A DNA stretch of 36,524 nt, taken from contig JAQBRK010000002.1 of NCBI GenBank assembly GCA_028286505.1, forward strand, positions 1 through 36,524, read 5' to 3'. Each line of letters opens with the position of its first letter. Positions within the stretch are counted from its first letter, which is position 1. The notes under the pieces are model-generated. The model had not been told where the DNA came from. It made no database searches and worked only from the letters and a program-made list of their open reading frames with translations. Below are positions 7,462-13,871 of the stretch, in pieces. Both the position numbers and the translations under genes were made by a program. This stretch comes from Parcubacteria group bacterium. Lineage in GTDB: Bacteria; Patescibacteriota; Minisyncoccia; Phycocordibacterales; Phycocordibacteraceae.

Positions 7462-7517
7462 CTCCTGTCTGGACAAAACCTAACACATGTTGCAAAAAGG
7501 TTCCAACATCGTCCCAG
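7462..7517 (-). promoter_or_regulatory. Repeated promoter module, copy 1
   Basis: On the minus strand: CTGGGACGATG, then -35 TTGGAA (7501-7506), 18 bp, -10 TAGGTT (7477-7482), then TGTCCAGACAGGAG carrying the Shine-Dalgarno of the 7101-7454 gene. Five other copies or part-copies occur at 8245, 9271, 10294, 11226 and 11620. The upstream half of this copy also borders the leaderless promoter of the divergent gene at 7546. Confidence 0.75.
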
Positions 7518-7545
7518 ACGGCCAGCAATATTGTAAACTTTAAGT

Positions 7546-8241
7546 ATGCGCGACTTACGAATTTTCAAGCGAGGTACATCTGAGCTTAAAAGAATTGTTC
7601 TTACATTCGATGACGGACCGAATCCATATGCCACTCCCGAAATTCTCGACATTCTTAGGCGAGAAAATTGCAAAGCCGCCTTCTTTCTTATAGGAGACAG
7701 GGCTGAAAGCTATCCGGAGATAGTTAAACGAATAGTCGATGAGGGGCACACCATTGGCGGGCACACGCAGAAACACGGAGGCTCAGACGGAAAAGAACCG
7801 TACCATGAGTTCCTTCTTGGTAATCGATCAATAGAGAAGATTAGCAGGAAGCCTGTTCACTACATTCGCGTGCCACAACTCATGTATAACGCGGTTGATA
7901 ACGGCATACCTCGAGTCAAAGAATTGTATGAACAACCTTTACGGGAAAAAAACCTACGGAACGAAATTATCGTAGCCGATTGCTCGATCATCACTCACGA
8001 TTGGTTCATCCGCATCCCTATATGGCTCATGCTTCTAAAAGTGAAAATACAGCTTCATAACGGAGCAATCATCAATATGCATGACGGAAGCGAGAACACA
8101 TCTGAATTAAAAACCCGTGCGGTTCGAACGGTGCGTATGCTACCGACCCTTATTCAACAGATTCGTGCTCGCGGGTTCGAGATAGTGGACATTTCAGAGC
8201 TGGAGCCAGTGTTTATAGTCAAGGAAATTCGTACCCTCTAG
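7546..8241 (+). CDS. NodB-type polysaccharide deacetylase
   Basis: Probable metal-dependent deacetylase of carbohydrate esterase family 4, which removes N-acetyl (or O-acetyl) groups from glycans such as peptidoglycan or exopolysaccharide. Motif 1 TFDDGP covers residues 20-25 (catalytic Asp22, metal Asp23). Motif 2 H73-T-Q-K-H77 gives the metal histidines. The C-terminal half is less typical (YIRVPQLMYN in place of the usual RPPxG). No signal peptide is seen, so it may act inside the cell or on a soluble sugar. TAAACT (7534-7539) ends 6 nt before the ATG, fitting a leaderless start. Confidence 0.88.
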   Translation: MRDLRIFKRGTSELKRIVLTFDDGPNPYATPEILDILRRENCKAAFFLIGDRAESYPEIVKRIVDEGHTIGGHTQKHGGSDGKEPYHEFLLGNRSIEKISRKPVHYIRVPQLMYNAVDNGIPRVKELYEQPLREKNLRNEIIVADCSIITHDWFIRIPIWLMLLKVKIQLHNGAIINMHDGSENTSELKTRAVRTVRMLPTLIQQIRARGFEIVDISELEPVFIVKEIRTL

Positions 8242-8244
8242 CCA

Positions 8245-8298
8245 AGAAGGTTCCAACCCAGCACCAAAGGATATTGGTACTGGACAGGCATCGTCCTG
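8245..8298 (-). repeat. Promoter module, copy 2 (truncated)
   Basis: Minus strand: CCAATATCCTTTGGTGCTGGG followed by the -35-like TTGGAACC, very close to the copy at 11264-11300. The conserved -10 and Shine-Dalgarno half is missing: the sequence instead runs into the 3' end of the NodB gene. No gene is served by it, so it looks like a recombination remnant. Confidence 0.65.
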
Positions 8299-8325
8299 GT
8301 AGCCAGTAAGCTTTAGTATGCAAAA

Positions 8326-8347
8326 GCGCGGATGTTTCCATCCGCGC
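8326..8347 (-). terminator. Terminator of the 8355-8780 gene
   Basis: 9-bp perfect stem gcgcggatg/catccgcgc with a 4-nt loop. Read on the minus strand it is followed by TTTTG, just beyond the stop codon. Confidence 0.8.
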
Positions 8348-8354
8348 CTGCTCG

Positions 8355-8780
8355 CTACATCAGTGAAACTGTCAGATCGAGGTAAGGACCGAGGGCCATA
8401 CCATCGTGCCGATACCACTCGACCTTCATTGTTCGAACCGACTTCTTGCCCCAGGGCACTTCGACCTCAAGACGCACGGCCTCGCGATACTTCCATACCG
8501 CCTTGTGAATCTCAGTCAGAAGCCTGTCTTGGGCGTCCCACCTGAGCTGCATGAAGGTGAGTGCGAGTTCGGTGTGAGTGAAGGCCACGCCATTGGGTTT
8601 CGGCTCCTCAGTCTTCAAGCGCTCCTGCCACTCATCGAACTTCGGTCGTTTATGGATATTGTAGGTAAGACCCGGAAGTGTGCGGTGGAAGACATCGTTA
8701 ATATCTCCGAGCAGTCCAGGGAATTCCCTCAAAAGCTCGGCCAAGGTGCACTTGGCGATAGCTGCTGTCTCGATTCTCAT
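8355..8780 (-). CDS. Unknown protein (141 aa), SD-led
   Basis: Not recognised. The 141-aa soluble protein starts with a helical region (CTLAELLREFPGLLGDINDVFHR), then a segment around NIHKRPKFDEWQERL, and ends in a beta-rich part (VRLEVEVPWGKKSVRTMKVEWYRHDG). The ATG at 8780 has a Shine-Dalgarno (cggag) 7-8 nt upstream. A canonical promoter with two palindromes lies about 80 nt upstream and a terminator follows, so it is an independent, probably regulated transcription unit with no partner gene. Confidence 0.72.
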   Translation of the reverse strand: MRIETAAIAKCTLAELLREFPGLLGDINDVFHRTLPGLTYNIHKRPKFDEWQERLKTEEPKPNGVAFTHTELALTFMQLRWDAQDRLLTEIHKAVWKYREAVRLEVEVPWGKKSVRTMKVEWYRHDGMALGPYLDLTVSLM

Positions 8781-8856
8781 TTTCAATCTCCGTTCCTGAC
8801 TCTTGCAGAGATACCCGGGGACTACGCCATCAGGAAGATCTTGGGCATCCGAAAGG

Positions 8857-8896
8857 ATTTAACATTAAATAATGTTATCTGTCAAAGACAGATAAC
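8857..8896 (-). promoter_or_regulatory. Promoter with two overlapping palindromes
   Basis: On the minus strand, -35 TTGACA (8880-8885), 17 bp, -10 TTAAAT (8857-8862). A palindrome GTTATCTGT/ACAGATAAC (8874-8882/8888-8896) covers the -35 box. A second, AACATTA/TAATGTT (8861-8867/8870-8876), fills the spacer. This is the classic layout of a repressor-controlled promoter for the 8355-8780 gene. Confidence 0.65.
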
Positions 8897-8985
8897 AGGG
8901 TCATTACGGTTACAACATGGTTCTATCAGCGTTCTCGTTACTTTTTAAGAGCTAATAGCATCCTAACCGTTCAGCGAAAAACAGA

Positions 8986-9022
8986 AAATCGCCTACGGGA
9001 GACGATTCTCCGTAGGCGATTT
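8986..9022 (-). terminator. Terminator overlapping the stop of the 8993-9262 gene
   Basis: 13-bp perfect stem aaatcgcctacgg/ccgtaggcgattt. The TAG stop of the minus-strand gene lies in the stem, and the minus-strand sequence continues into TTTCTGTTTTT. Confidence 0.8.
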
Positions 9023-9262
9023 ACTCTCGCCCCAACGCCTGAATTTTGCAGCATCGCTACCGAAGTAGACGATGTGGCGTTCTTTTCCGCATCCCGGACA
9101 TTGGTGAGCATCGGGCCCAAGCATCTTTTGTGGGTCATGCTCCCACACGCATCTATACTCAGGGCATCTGTGCTTATGCGTTCGGCGAGGGCGAAATGCA
9201 CCTGCGCCATACAGGGTGGCTACAAATGTTATGAGCACCGCAAGTGCGACAAAATACCACAT
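8993..9262 (-). CDS. Small membrane protein with four-Cys zinc-ribbon-like motif (89 aa)
   Basis: 89-aa protein with one N-terminal membrane helix (residues 2-20), a basic turn (RPRRTHKHR), and a soluble tail with C33, C38, C55 and C58 (RCPEYRC, CPGCG), likely binding zinc. The start is the ATG at 9262, with AGGAGG placed 7 nt upstream; the longer open frame upstream would extend into the promoter module. It is the second gene driven by the repeated module. No family recognised. Confidence 0.75.
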   Translation of the reverse strand: MWYFVALAVLITFVATLYGAGAFRPRRTHKHRCPEYRCVWEHDPQKMLGPDAHQCPGCGKERHIVYFGSDAAKFRRWGESKSPTENRLP

Positions 9263-9270
9263 CGATATTC

Positions 9271-9322
9271 CTCCTGGACAGAACCTATCACAAGCTGCAG
9301 AAAGGTTCCAACCCGGCACCGA
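9271..9322 (-). promoter_or_regulatory. Repeated promoter module, copy 3
   Basis: Minus strand: GGTGCCGGG, -35 TTGGAA (9306-9311), 18 bp, -10 TAGGTT (9282-9287), then TGTCCAGGAGG with the Shine-Dalgarno of the 8993-9262 gene. It differs from copy 1 mainly in the segment upstream of the -35 box. Confidence 0.75.
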
Positions 9323-9350
9323 GATCCAGCGAGTTTAAGGTAAAAGACGA

Positions 9351-9356
9351 TATACT
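9351..9356 (+). promoter_or_regulatory. -10 box, leaderless type
   Basis: TATACT ends 6 nt before the ATG at 9363; no Shine-Dalgarno. Confidence 0.65.
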
Positions 9357-9362
9357 GGGGAA

Positions 9363-9800
9363 ATGGCGATCAAGAGATTGGACCACATCAGCGTCGTCGT
9401 TGACGACCTTATAACCGCTACCGATTTTTTCACCGCGCTCGGCATGACGCGCGAAGGCGAGGCGTCGGTCGAGGGCCCGTGGGTGGACCGCGTGAACGGA
9501 CTCGAAGGCGTTCAAGCCGATATCGTTATGATGCGGACCCCGGACGGGCACGGGCGGCTTGAGCTAACGAAGTTTCGCAATCCAAAACTGATCGAGATCG
9601 AGCCGGCGATCATACCGCCGAACGCGCTGGGCCTTCGAAGCGTCATGTTCACCGTCGACAACGTCAATGACGCCGTCGCGCGCATGGGCGCCTACGGCGC
9701 CGAACTTATCGGCGAAGTGGTTGAATACGAGAACCTGTACAGGCTGTGCTATGTGCGGGGTCCGGGAGGCATCATCGTATCGTTGGCCGAGGAACTCTAA
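9363..9800 (+). CDS. VOC/glyoxalase-superfamily protein (145 aa)
   Basis: Vicinal-oxygen-chelate fold protein with two beta-alpha-beta-beta-beta modules: RLDHISVVVDDLITATDFFTALGM at the N-terminus and SVMFTVDNVNDAVARMGAYGAELIGEV in the second half, ending YVRGPGGIIVSLAEEL. Candidate metal ligands are His6, Glu and a C-terminal acidic residue. Members act as lyases, dioxygenases or resistance proteins; the substrate cannot be read from the sequence. The leaderless-type start is clear. Another VOC-like gene follows 58 nt downstream. Confidence 0.88.
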   Translation: MAIKRLDHISVVVDDLITATDFFTALGMTREGEASVEGPWVDRVNGLEGVQADIVMMRTPDGHGRLELTKFRNPKLIEIEPAIIPPNALGLRSVMFTVDNVNDAVARMGAYGAELIGEVVEYENLYRLCYVRGPGGIIVSLAEEL

Positions 9801-9858
9801 ATAACGGTTCCGGCGCGAGATGCGTCGATCCGAAAGCGCTCCGTAACAAACAAGCATA

Positions 9859-10263
9859 ATGTCAAAACAAGTCATCATAAATCTACCGGTCAAAGACCGC
9901 GAGATATCAAAGGAATTCTTTACTGCCATGGGGCTTTCACTTGATGCCGAACTTACCGACGAAAACGCCCTATGCTTCGTCGTACTTGAGAACGTTATCG
10001 TTGCGCTGTTGCCCGAACCTCATTTTAAAGAAGCATCCATGGGAGAAGTCGCCGATGCCGCGAAGGTAAATGAAATGCTTATCTCAATCGGGACCGATAG
10101 CAGGGAAGAAGTGAATTCATTGGTCGATAATGCCCTTAAAGCCGGGGGTTCGGAGCTGCACGAGCCTGCGGATATGGACACAATATATGGTCGAAGTTTC
10201 GCCGACCTCGACCACCACAAGTGGAACGTCTTTTATATGCGTGACAGTAAAACCGTAAGTTAG
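9859..10263 (+). CDS. VOC-superfamily protein (134 aa)
   Basis: Second VOC-fold protein, of the short type that begins IINLPVKDREISKEFFTAMGLSLD and has a long helical insertion (GEVADAAKVNEML), ending GRSFADLDHHKWNVFYM. It may dimerise to form the metal site. It is distantly similar to the preceding gene and may be transcribed with it, though the 58-nt gap allows its own start. No Shine-Dalgarno is seen. Function within the superfamily is unknown. Confidence 0.85.
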   Translation: MSKQVIINLPVKDREISKEFFTAMGLSLDAELTDENALCFVVLENVIVALLPEPHFKEASMGEVADAAKVNEMLISIGTDSREEVNSLVDNALKAGGSELHEPADMDTIYGRSFADLDHHKWNVFYMRDSKTVS

Positions 10264-10293
10264 TCGTACAAACTTTGGATAGGCGCTATATAC

Positions 10294-10318
10294 AGGCTCC
10301 AACATCGTCCCAGACTGC
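10294..10318 (-). repeat. Promoter module, copy 4 (truncated)
   Basis: Minus strand: AGTCTGGGACGATG followed by TTGGAGCC, matching the upstream half of copies 1 and 6. The -10 and Shine-Dalgarno half is missing, and no minus-strand gene follows; the 3' end of the VOC gene lies there instead. Confidence 0.6.
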
Positions 10319-10330
10319 AAGCTTTCGGAA

Positions 10331-10336
10331 TATACT
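10331..10336 (+). promoter_or_regulatory. -10 box, leaderless type
   Basis: TATACT ends 7 nt before the ATG at 10344 of the CYTH gene. Confidence 0.65.
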
Positions 10337-10343
10337 TAATGCT

Positions 10344-10940
10344 ATGAAACCAGAGATAGAAGTTAAGTTCCTCGCCGTGGACCATGACGACATGAGAAAA
10401 AAACTTCAGAAGCTAGGTGCAAAATGTACCGCACCCATGCGTCTCATGAAGCGAGTAATACTTGATTTTCCCGACCGGCGACTCCAGAAAGGCGAGCATA
10501 ATTCCTTCGTGCGCGTTCGAGATGAGGGCGACAAGATTACGCTCACGTTCAAGCAATTCAAATCACGCACGGTCGATGGCGCTTACGAGACAGAGACAAT
10601 CGTGAAATCGTTTGACGATACCGTTAACATATTTACATCGATAGGCCTGGAAGTCGTCTCGTTCCAGGAATCAAAAAGGGAAACGTGGGCATATGGAGAT
10701 TATGAAATAGTACTCGATGAGTGGCCGTGGCTTGAGCCTTATATTGAGATAGAGGGTGAATCTGAGGACGGCCTTAGATCGATCGCCGTTGAACTTGGAT
10801 TACATTGGGTCGACGCGGTATTTGGCGGAGTCATGAGAGCCTACCGAGTCCAGTATCCCAATACGGAACCGCACGAAGCCATCGGAAACATGGCAGAAGT
10901 TCGGTTCGGCGCACCACCACCGGACTTCTTGCGAAGCTAA
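10344..10940 (+). CDS. CYTH-domain protein (CyaB/ThTPase type)
   Basis: 198-aa protein with the CYTH signature ExExK at E4-I-E6-V-K8, followed by strands rich in Arg and Lys (SFVRVRDEGDKITLTFKQ) and acidic residues (ETETIVKS, DEWPWLEPYIEIEGES) that bind phosphate and metal in the beta-tunnel. Relatives are class IV adenylate cyclases and tri-phosphatases; the genuine activity here is undetermined. I chose the ATG at 10344 because the TATACT box lies 7 nt upstream. The upstream frame would run through promoter sequence. A strong hairpin follows. Confidence 0.9.
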   Translation: MKPEIEVKFLAVDHDDMRKKLQKLGAKCTAPMRLMKRVILDFPDRRLQKGEHNSFVRVRDEGDKITLTFKQFKSRTVDGAYETETIVKSFDDTVNIFTSIGLEVVSFQESKRETWAYGDYEIVLDEWPWLEPYIEIEGESEDGLRSIAVELGLHWVDAVFGGVMRAYRVQYPNTEPHEAIGNMAEVRFGAPPPDFLRS

Positions 10941-10966
10941 TAACTAAGGCTACCTGTACCAAACAG

Positions 10967-11003
10967 AAGCACCCAGCGGATGGGTGCTTTCCGCTGGGTG
11001 CTT
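10967..11003. terminator. Bidirectional terminator
   Basis: 14-bp perfect stem aagcacccagcgga/tccgctgggtgctt between the convergent CYTH gene (+) and the small gene ending at 11013 (-). Confidence 0.75.
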
Positions 11004-11012
11004 ACCCAAAGT

Positions 11013-11216
11013 CTAAATCCTGTTAGCGATGATCTGGGCGGCGAGTGAATAAGGCTGACCGGCCTCCCGGTTCTTCTCGGCCTGATCATGGGCCTCGCGC
11101 AAGCGATCATTGAGGTTTCCCAGCGTACCTACCAGATGCGTGCCGGACGCATTGATGAGCTTGCCTTGGGCGTCGTAGTAATGCCAAAGGATGACACAAT
11201 CGACTTCGTGGGACAT
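11013..11216 (-). CDS. Small unknown protein (67 aa), SD-led
   Basis: 67-aa soluble protein beginning MSHEVDCVILWHYYDAQGKL, with a beta-rich first half and a charged helical second half (NLNDRLREAHDQAEKNREAG). The ATG at 11216 has AAGGAG 7 nt upstream. It is the third gene with the repeated promoter module (copy 5). No family recognised and no catalytic motif seen. Its context suggests it belongs to the same regulatory group as the 7101, 8993 and 11372 genes. Confidence 0.72.
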   Translation of the reverse strand: MSHEVDCVILWHYYDAQGKLINASGTHLVGTLGNLNDRLREAHDQAEKNREAGQPYSLAAQIIANRI

Positions 11217-11225
11217 GTCCCGACT

Positions 11226-11308
11226 CCTTCTGTCTAGACAGAACCTATCACGTGTTGCAGAAAGGTTCCAACCCGGCACCAAGGGATATTGGTGTTGGGC
11301 AGGCATAG
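11226..11308 (-). promoter_or_regulatory. Repeated promoter module, copy 5 (longest)
   Basis: Minus strand: CCAATATCCCTTGGTGCCGGG, -35 TTGGAA (11266-11271), 18 bp, -10 TAGGTT (11242-11247), TGTCTAGACAGAAGGAG with the Shine-Dalgarno of 11013-11216. The upstream part contains a CCAA-TTGG palindrome shared with copy 2. Confidence 0.75.
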
Positions 11309-11318
11309 TCAAGCAAAA

Positions 11319-11338
11319 GGACCTCCCGAAGGAGGCCC
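11319..11338 (-). terminator. Terminator of the Fis-like gene
   Basis: 8-bp stem (one G-U) gggcctcc/ggaggtcc on the minus strand, followed by TTTTG, about 33 nt past the stop codon. Confidence 0.65.
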
Positions 11339-11371
11339 CATTCCATCGTCTTATTCCACAGAAAAGCCTAT

Positions 11372-11584
11372 TTACCCTTCGGGTGCCGGCCTCCTGAATT
11401 TCTTCTCGTTCATTTTGCGATAGAGCGTGCTTCTACCGATCTTAAGACCCCAGGCGGTCTCGCTCATGTTGCCCTGGCTCTTCGTTATGGCGAATTGGAT
11501 TATCTCGTACTCAAGGTCGTCCATGGAACGAAGTTCGCCGTGCGCATCAAGAAGCTGCAGCACGCCTTCTGGTGAATCCGACAT
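11372..11584 (-). CDS. Stand-alone Fis-type HTH DNA-binding protein (70 aa)
   Basis: 70-aa protein whose C-terminal part (about residues 24-60, EIIQFAITKSQGNMSETAW then IGRSTLYRKMNE) is a Fis/NtrC-C-terminal helix-turn-helix: GN-x-SE-x-A and the RSTLYRK recognition helix are diagnostic. The AAA+ and receiver domains of NtrC-like activators are absent, so it is probably a small dimeric Fis-like regulator. The start is the ATG at 11584, with GGAGG 7 nt upstream; a TTG 6 nt earlier is less likely. It has its own copy (6) of the repeated promoter module, which makes it a candidate regulator of that set. Confidence 0.85.
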   Translation of the reverse strand: MSDSPEGVLQLLDAHGELRSMDDLEYEIIQFAITKSQGNMSETAWGLKIGRSTLYRKMNEKKFRRPAPEG

Positions 11585-11619
11585 ATGCAAGCCTCCAAGA
11601 TTGATTGTGTGCGTAACCC

Positions 11620-11672
11620 TGGAGAACGTACCACGTATTGTATAAAGGTCCCAACATCGTTCCAGTCAGTCA
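11620..11672 (-). promoter_or_regulatory. Repeated promoter module, copy 6
   Basis: Minus strand: CTGGAACGATG, -35 TTGGGA (11649-11654), 18 bp, -10 TACGTT (11625-11630), then TCTCCAGG and a longer leader to the Shine-Dalgarno of the Fis-like gene. More diverged than copies 1, 3 and 5 but with the same spacing. Confidence 0.7.
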
Positions 11673-11740
11673 GCCATTATTTATTTTCAGACGAGCATGT
11701 CCATGTGTATACTTTGAACATTAACTAATGAATTACTCGT

Positions 11741-12151
11741 ATGCCTAAATGGGACAGCCTCTTCGGTAAGAATCCAAAAAAGACTCCTGAGTCCGCGAAA
11801 TCTACACCCAAGGAGGAAGTTCGGTATGAGCAGCATGTAGCGGTGCGAGATTTTGTTGCTGATCCTGAGCTTGAAAAAATCATTAAAGATATCCGTGACG
11901 AGCAGGTGAGGGCATATGTGAATACTGTTGACGGCGACAGGTCGTTGGTTGAGCAAAACATACAAAAAGCTGACTCCATGCTTGAAGCTCACAAAGACGA
12001 GCTATTAACCTATCTTGAACCGTATCGTTCCTACACCGAGGAATATTTCGCAAAGAAGGATACGGATCGCGAAATCGATTTGCGCAATCATAGCCTTACT
12101 CACGAAGAGAATTCACGCTTCCTCGTCATGACTAGTCTTCTCCGGCCCTAG
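11741..12151 (+). CDS. Unknown soluble protein (136 aa)
   Basis: Not recognised. The protein is highly charged, with a Lys/Pro-rich N-terminal tail (residues 1-27), a helical core (DPELEKIIKDIRDEQVRAYV...VEQNIQKADSMLEAHKDELLTYL) and an acidic C-terminal part, probably all-helical. A TATACT box at 11708-11713 lies 27 nt before the ATG, so unlike most plus-strand genes it would have a short leader, but no Shine-Dalgarno is obvious. Copy 6 of the promoter module lies upstream on the other strand. Confidence 0.7.
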   Translation: MPKWDSLFGKNPKKTPESAKSTPKEEVRYEQHVAVRDFVADPELEKIIKDIRDEQVRAYVNTVDGDRSLVEQNIQKADSMLEAHKDELLTYLEPYRSYTEEYFAKKDTDREIDLRNHSLTHEENSRFLVMTSLLRP

Positions 12152-12213
12152 GGAAAAACTGCATGGCGTAATTCTTCACGGATTGCCCGAAACCAATTTG
12201 ATATGATTGCCGC

Positions 12214-12828
12214 ATGAGGAAAATCATCACAACGACCTTCGTTACGCTCGACGGTGTTATGCAGGCGCCAGGAGGTCCGGAGGAAGACGCATCGGGCGGA
12301 TTCCCCTATGGCGGCTGGCAAATATCTTTTCCTTCGGGCGAGAAACTGGAATCTAAAATCGGCGAATTCATGAGTGCTCCGTTCGAGCTGCTTCTGGGGA
12401 AGAAAACCTACGATATCTTTGCTTCGTATTGGCCGAAGGCAACAACAGACCTTGAGGTGGCCAATCCCTTTAATACGACGAAGAAATACGTCGTCTCGCA
12501 TCACTCTTTCGAACCTGCATGGAGCAACTCGTTCTGTATTACGGGCGATGTCGTGATGCAACTGCAAAAATTGAAAGAAGAGGACGAACCGGACTTGTGG
12601 GTGTACGGCAGCGGGAACCTCATCCAGACCCTGCTTCAAAATGAGTTGATAGATAGAATGCATGTGTGGACGTATCCGATTACGCTCGGTACCGGGAAAA
12701 AGCTCTTCGCGGAGGGAACTCAAGCTGAAAACTTCAAACTTGTCGATTCGATAGTCTCCACAACTGGAGTAATTTTCGCCACGTACGAACTGGCCGGTCC
12801 GTTTACACCGGATTCGAAAACTTCCTAA
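12214..12828 (+). CDS. Dihydrofolate reductase-superfamily protein (RibD C-terminal type)
   Basis: 204-aa NADPH-binding reductase fold, like YyaP/YwjB: KIITTTFVTLDGVMQAPGGPEED at the N-terminus, LLLGKKTYDIFASYWP near residues 54-70, KYVVSHH, VYGSGNLIQTLLQNELIDRM and YPITLGTGKKLF. These are the RibD_C landmarks. It is not classical FolA, and the substrate is unknown. TATGAT (12202-12207) ends 6 nt before the ATG (leaderless type). The downstream OmdA-like gene starts 7 nt after its stop. Confidence 0.9.
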   Translation: MRKIITTTFVTLDGVMQAPGGPEEDASGGFPYGGWQISFPSGEKLESKIGEFMSAPFELLLGKKTYDIFASYWPKATTDLEVANPFNTTKKYVVSHHSFEPAWSNSFCITGDVVMQLQKLKEEDEPDLWVYGSGNLIQTLLQNELIDRMHVWTYPITLGTGKKLFAEGTQAENFKLVDSIVSTTGVIFATYELAGPFTPDSKTS

Positions 12829-12835
12829 AAACACT

Positions 12836-13060
12836 ATGCTGCATACGCTTCCTGCGGATTTTAGAAAGGCACTACATGCTGCTCCTGCGGCGAAAGCAAC
12901 CTGGGACGATATTACGCCGCTCGCGCGTAGCGAATGGATTTGCTGGGTTACGTCCGGAAAGAAAGCCGAAACGAGAGGCATCAGAATAAAAAAAGGCCTC
13001 TCGAAGCTCAAAGGGGGAATGCGCAGGCCCTGCTGCTGGGCTGGGTGCCCGCATCGCTAG
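12836..13060 (+). CDS. YdeI/OmpD-associated (OmdA-like) small protein
   Basis: 74-aa protein matching the C-terminal YdeI/OmpD-associated domain: LPADFRKALHAAPAAKATWDDITPLARSEWICWVT, then the basic AETRGIRIKKGLSKLKGG. The tail has RRPCCWAGCPHR with three Cys and a His, perhaps a metal site. Family members have been linked to bacteriocin protection; the role here is unknown. It is probably co-transcribed with the DHFR-like gene (7-nt gap). Confidence 0.8.
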   Translation: MLHTLPADFRKALHAAPAAKATWDDITPLARSEWICWVTSGKKAETRGIRIKKGLSKLKGGMRRPCCWAGCPHR

Positions 13061-13081
13061 GGCTAATGATAAGATAATCCT

Positions 13082-13480
13082 ATGAATATCATTGCTATCG
13101 TCGTTGCAGCTACCGTCGCATTCGTAAGTGCTTTTTTATGGAATGGTCCGTTATTCGGAAAAGTTGCTCTGAGACTGTCCAATCAGACAGAGCAACCAAA
13201 GCCCAAGGGTTCTCAGATACTTTTGAATTACGTCGTGTTCCTGGTAACCGCTACCGTTATGGCCGGCGTGTTTTGGATAGCATTCGCTTCACCGCTTATG
13301 GGGGATCGCACGTGGTTTCGCGGAATCATTATCGCCCTCTGGCTCTGTCTTGGCTTTATCGTTACCTCGACTTCAATCGAAGTAATTTGGAAGGGGCGTT
13401 CATGGAAACTTTGGGCATTCGAATGCGCATCGGCATTCGTGGCGTTCGCGCTTATGGGTGCGGTACTTGGCGCCCTGTAG
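13082..13480 (+). CDS. DUF1761-like four-helix membrane protein
   Basis: 132 aa with four predicted membrane helices (about 3-25, 48-70, 79-99, 109-131) and the N-terminal segment FVSAFLWNGPLFGK that resembles DUF1761 proteins. TAAGAT (13070-13075) lies 6 nt before the ATG. It follows the OmdA-like gene by 21 nt and precedes the SMR-like gene by 27 nt, all on one strand. Function unknown. Confidence 0.75.
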   Translation: MNIIAIVVAATVAFVSAFLWNGPLFGKVALRLSNQTEQPKPKGSQILLNYVVFLVTATVMAGVFWIAFASPLMGDRTWFRGIIIALWLCLGFIVTSTSIEVIWKGRSWKLWAFECASAFVAFALMGAVLGAL

Positions 13481-13507
13481 AATCACCGCGAAGCAGATAA
13501 CGCGTTC

Positions 13508-13852
13508 ATGATCGCCGCCATCCAGCTTTTCCTTATCGTGCTTTCGGGTCTTACTATTGCGCTAGCCGATACGATAATCAAGAAAATAAGCAGCGGCCGC
13601 ACGTTCGTCGATGCCTTCTTCAATCCTTGGATGCTGCTCGTTTATATTCTGTATTTTGTGCAGATACTTTTTGCCATATGGGTGTTCATGTATCAAAAAG
13701 AGCTCGGCATATATTCGAACATATTCATCGTTTTTTATTCGATACTCAGCATCGGCTTCGGCATCCTTATTTTTAGGGAACATCTTTCGCTACTTCAGTA
13801 CGCGGGCATCGGGCTCGCCCTCGTGGGAATTCTGATGATGAACAGCCACTAA
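13508..13852 (+). CDS. SMR/EamA-like small transporter
   Basis: 114 aa with four membrane helices, ending FGILIFREHLSLLQYAGIGLALVGILMMNS, the typical last-helix pattern of SMR and EamA-type transporters (the E in FREH followed by the glycine-rich helix). It may work as a dimer exporting small molecules. The conserved membrane Glu of EmrE in helix 1 is not evident (LTIALADTIIKK has Asp instead), so it may belong to the EamA-half type. It converges with the DHA2 transporter gene. Confidence 0.75.
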   Translation: MIAAIQLFLIVLSGLTIALADTIIKKISSGRTFVDAFFNPWMLLVYILYFVQILFAIWVFMYQKELGIYSNIFIVFYSILSIGFGILIFREHLSLLQYAGIGLALVGILMMNSH

Positions 13853-13871
13853 CGTTGCGTTAGCTCTCGAT

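Noticed and set aside
7462..11672. The repeated elements as integron attC sites
   Set aside because: GTTCCAAC is superficially like attC core sites, but the conserved spacing fits a -35/-10 promoter and no long attC hairpins or integrase were seen.
12148..13011. Open frame of 287 codons antisense to the DHFR-like and OmdA-like genes
   Set aside because: Shadow of two supported genes; no promoter or SD, and odd Cys/Phe/Arg-rich composition.
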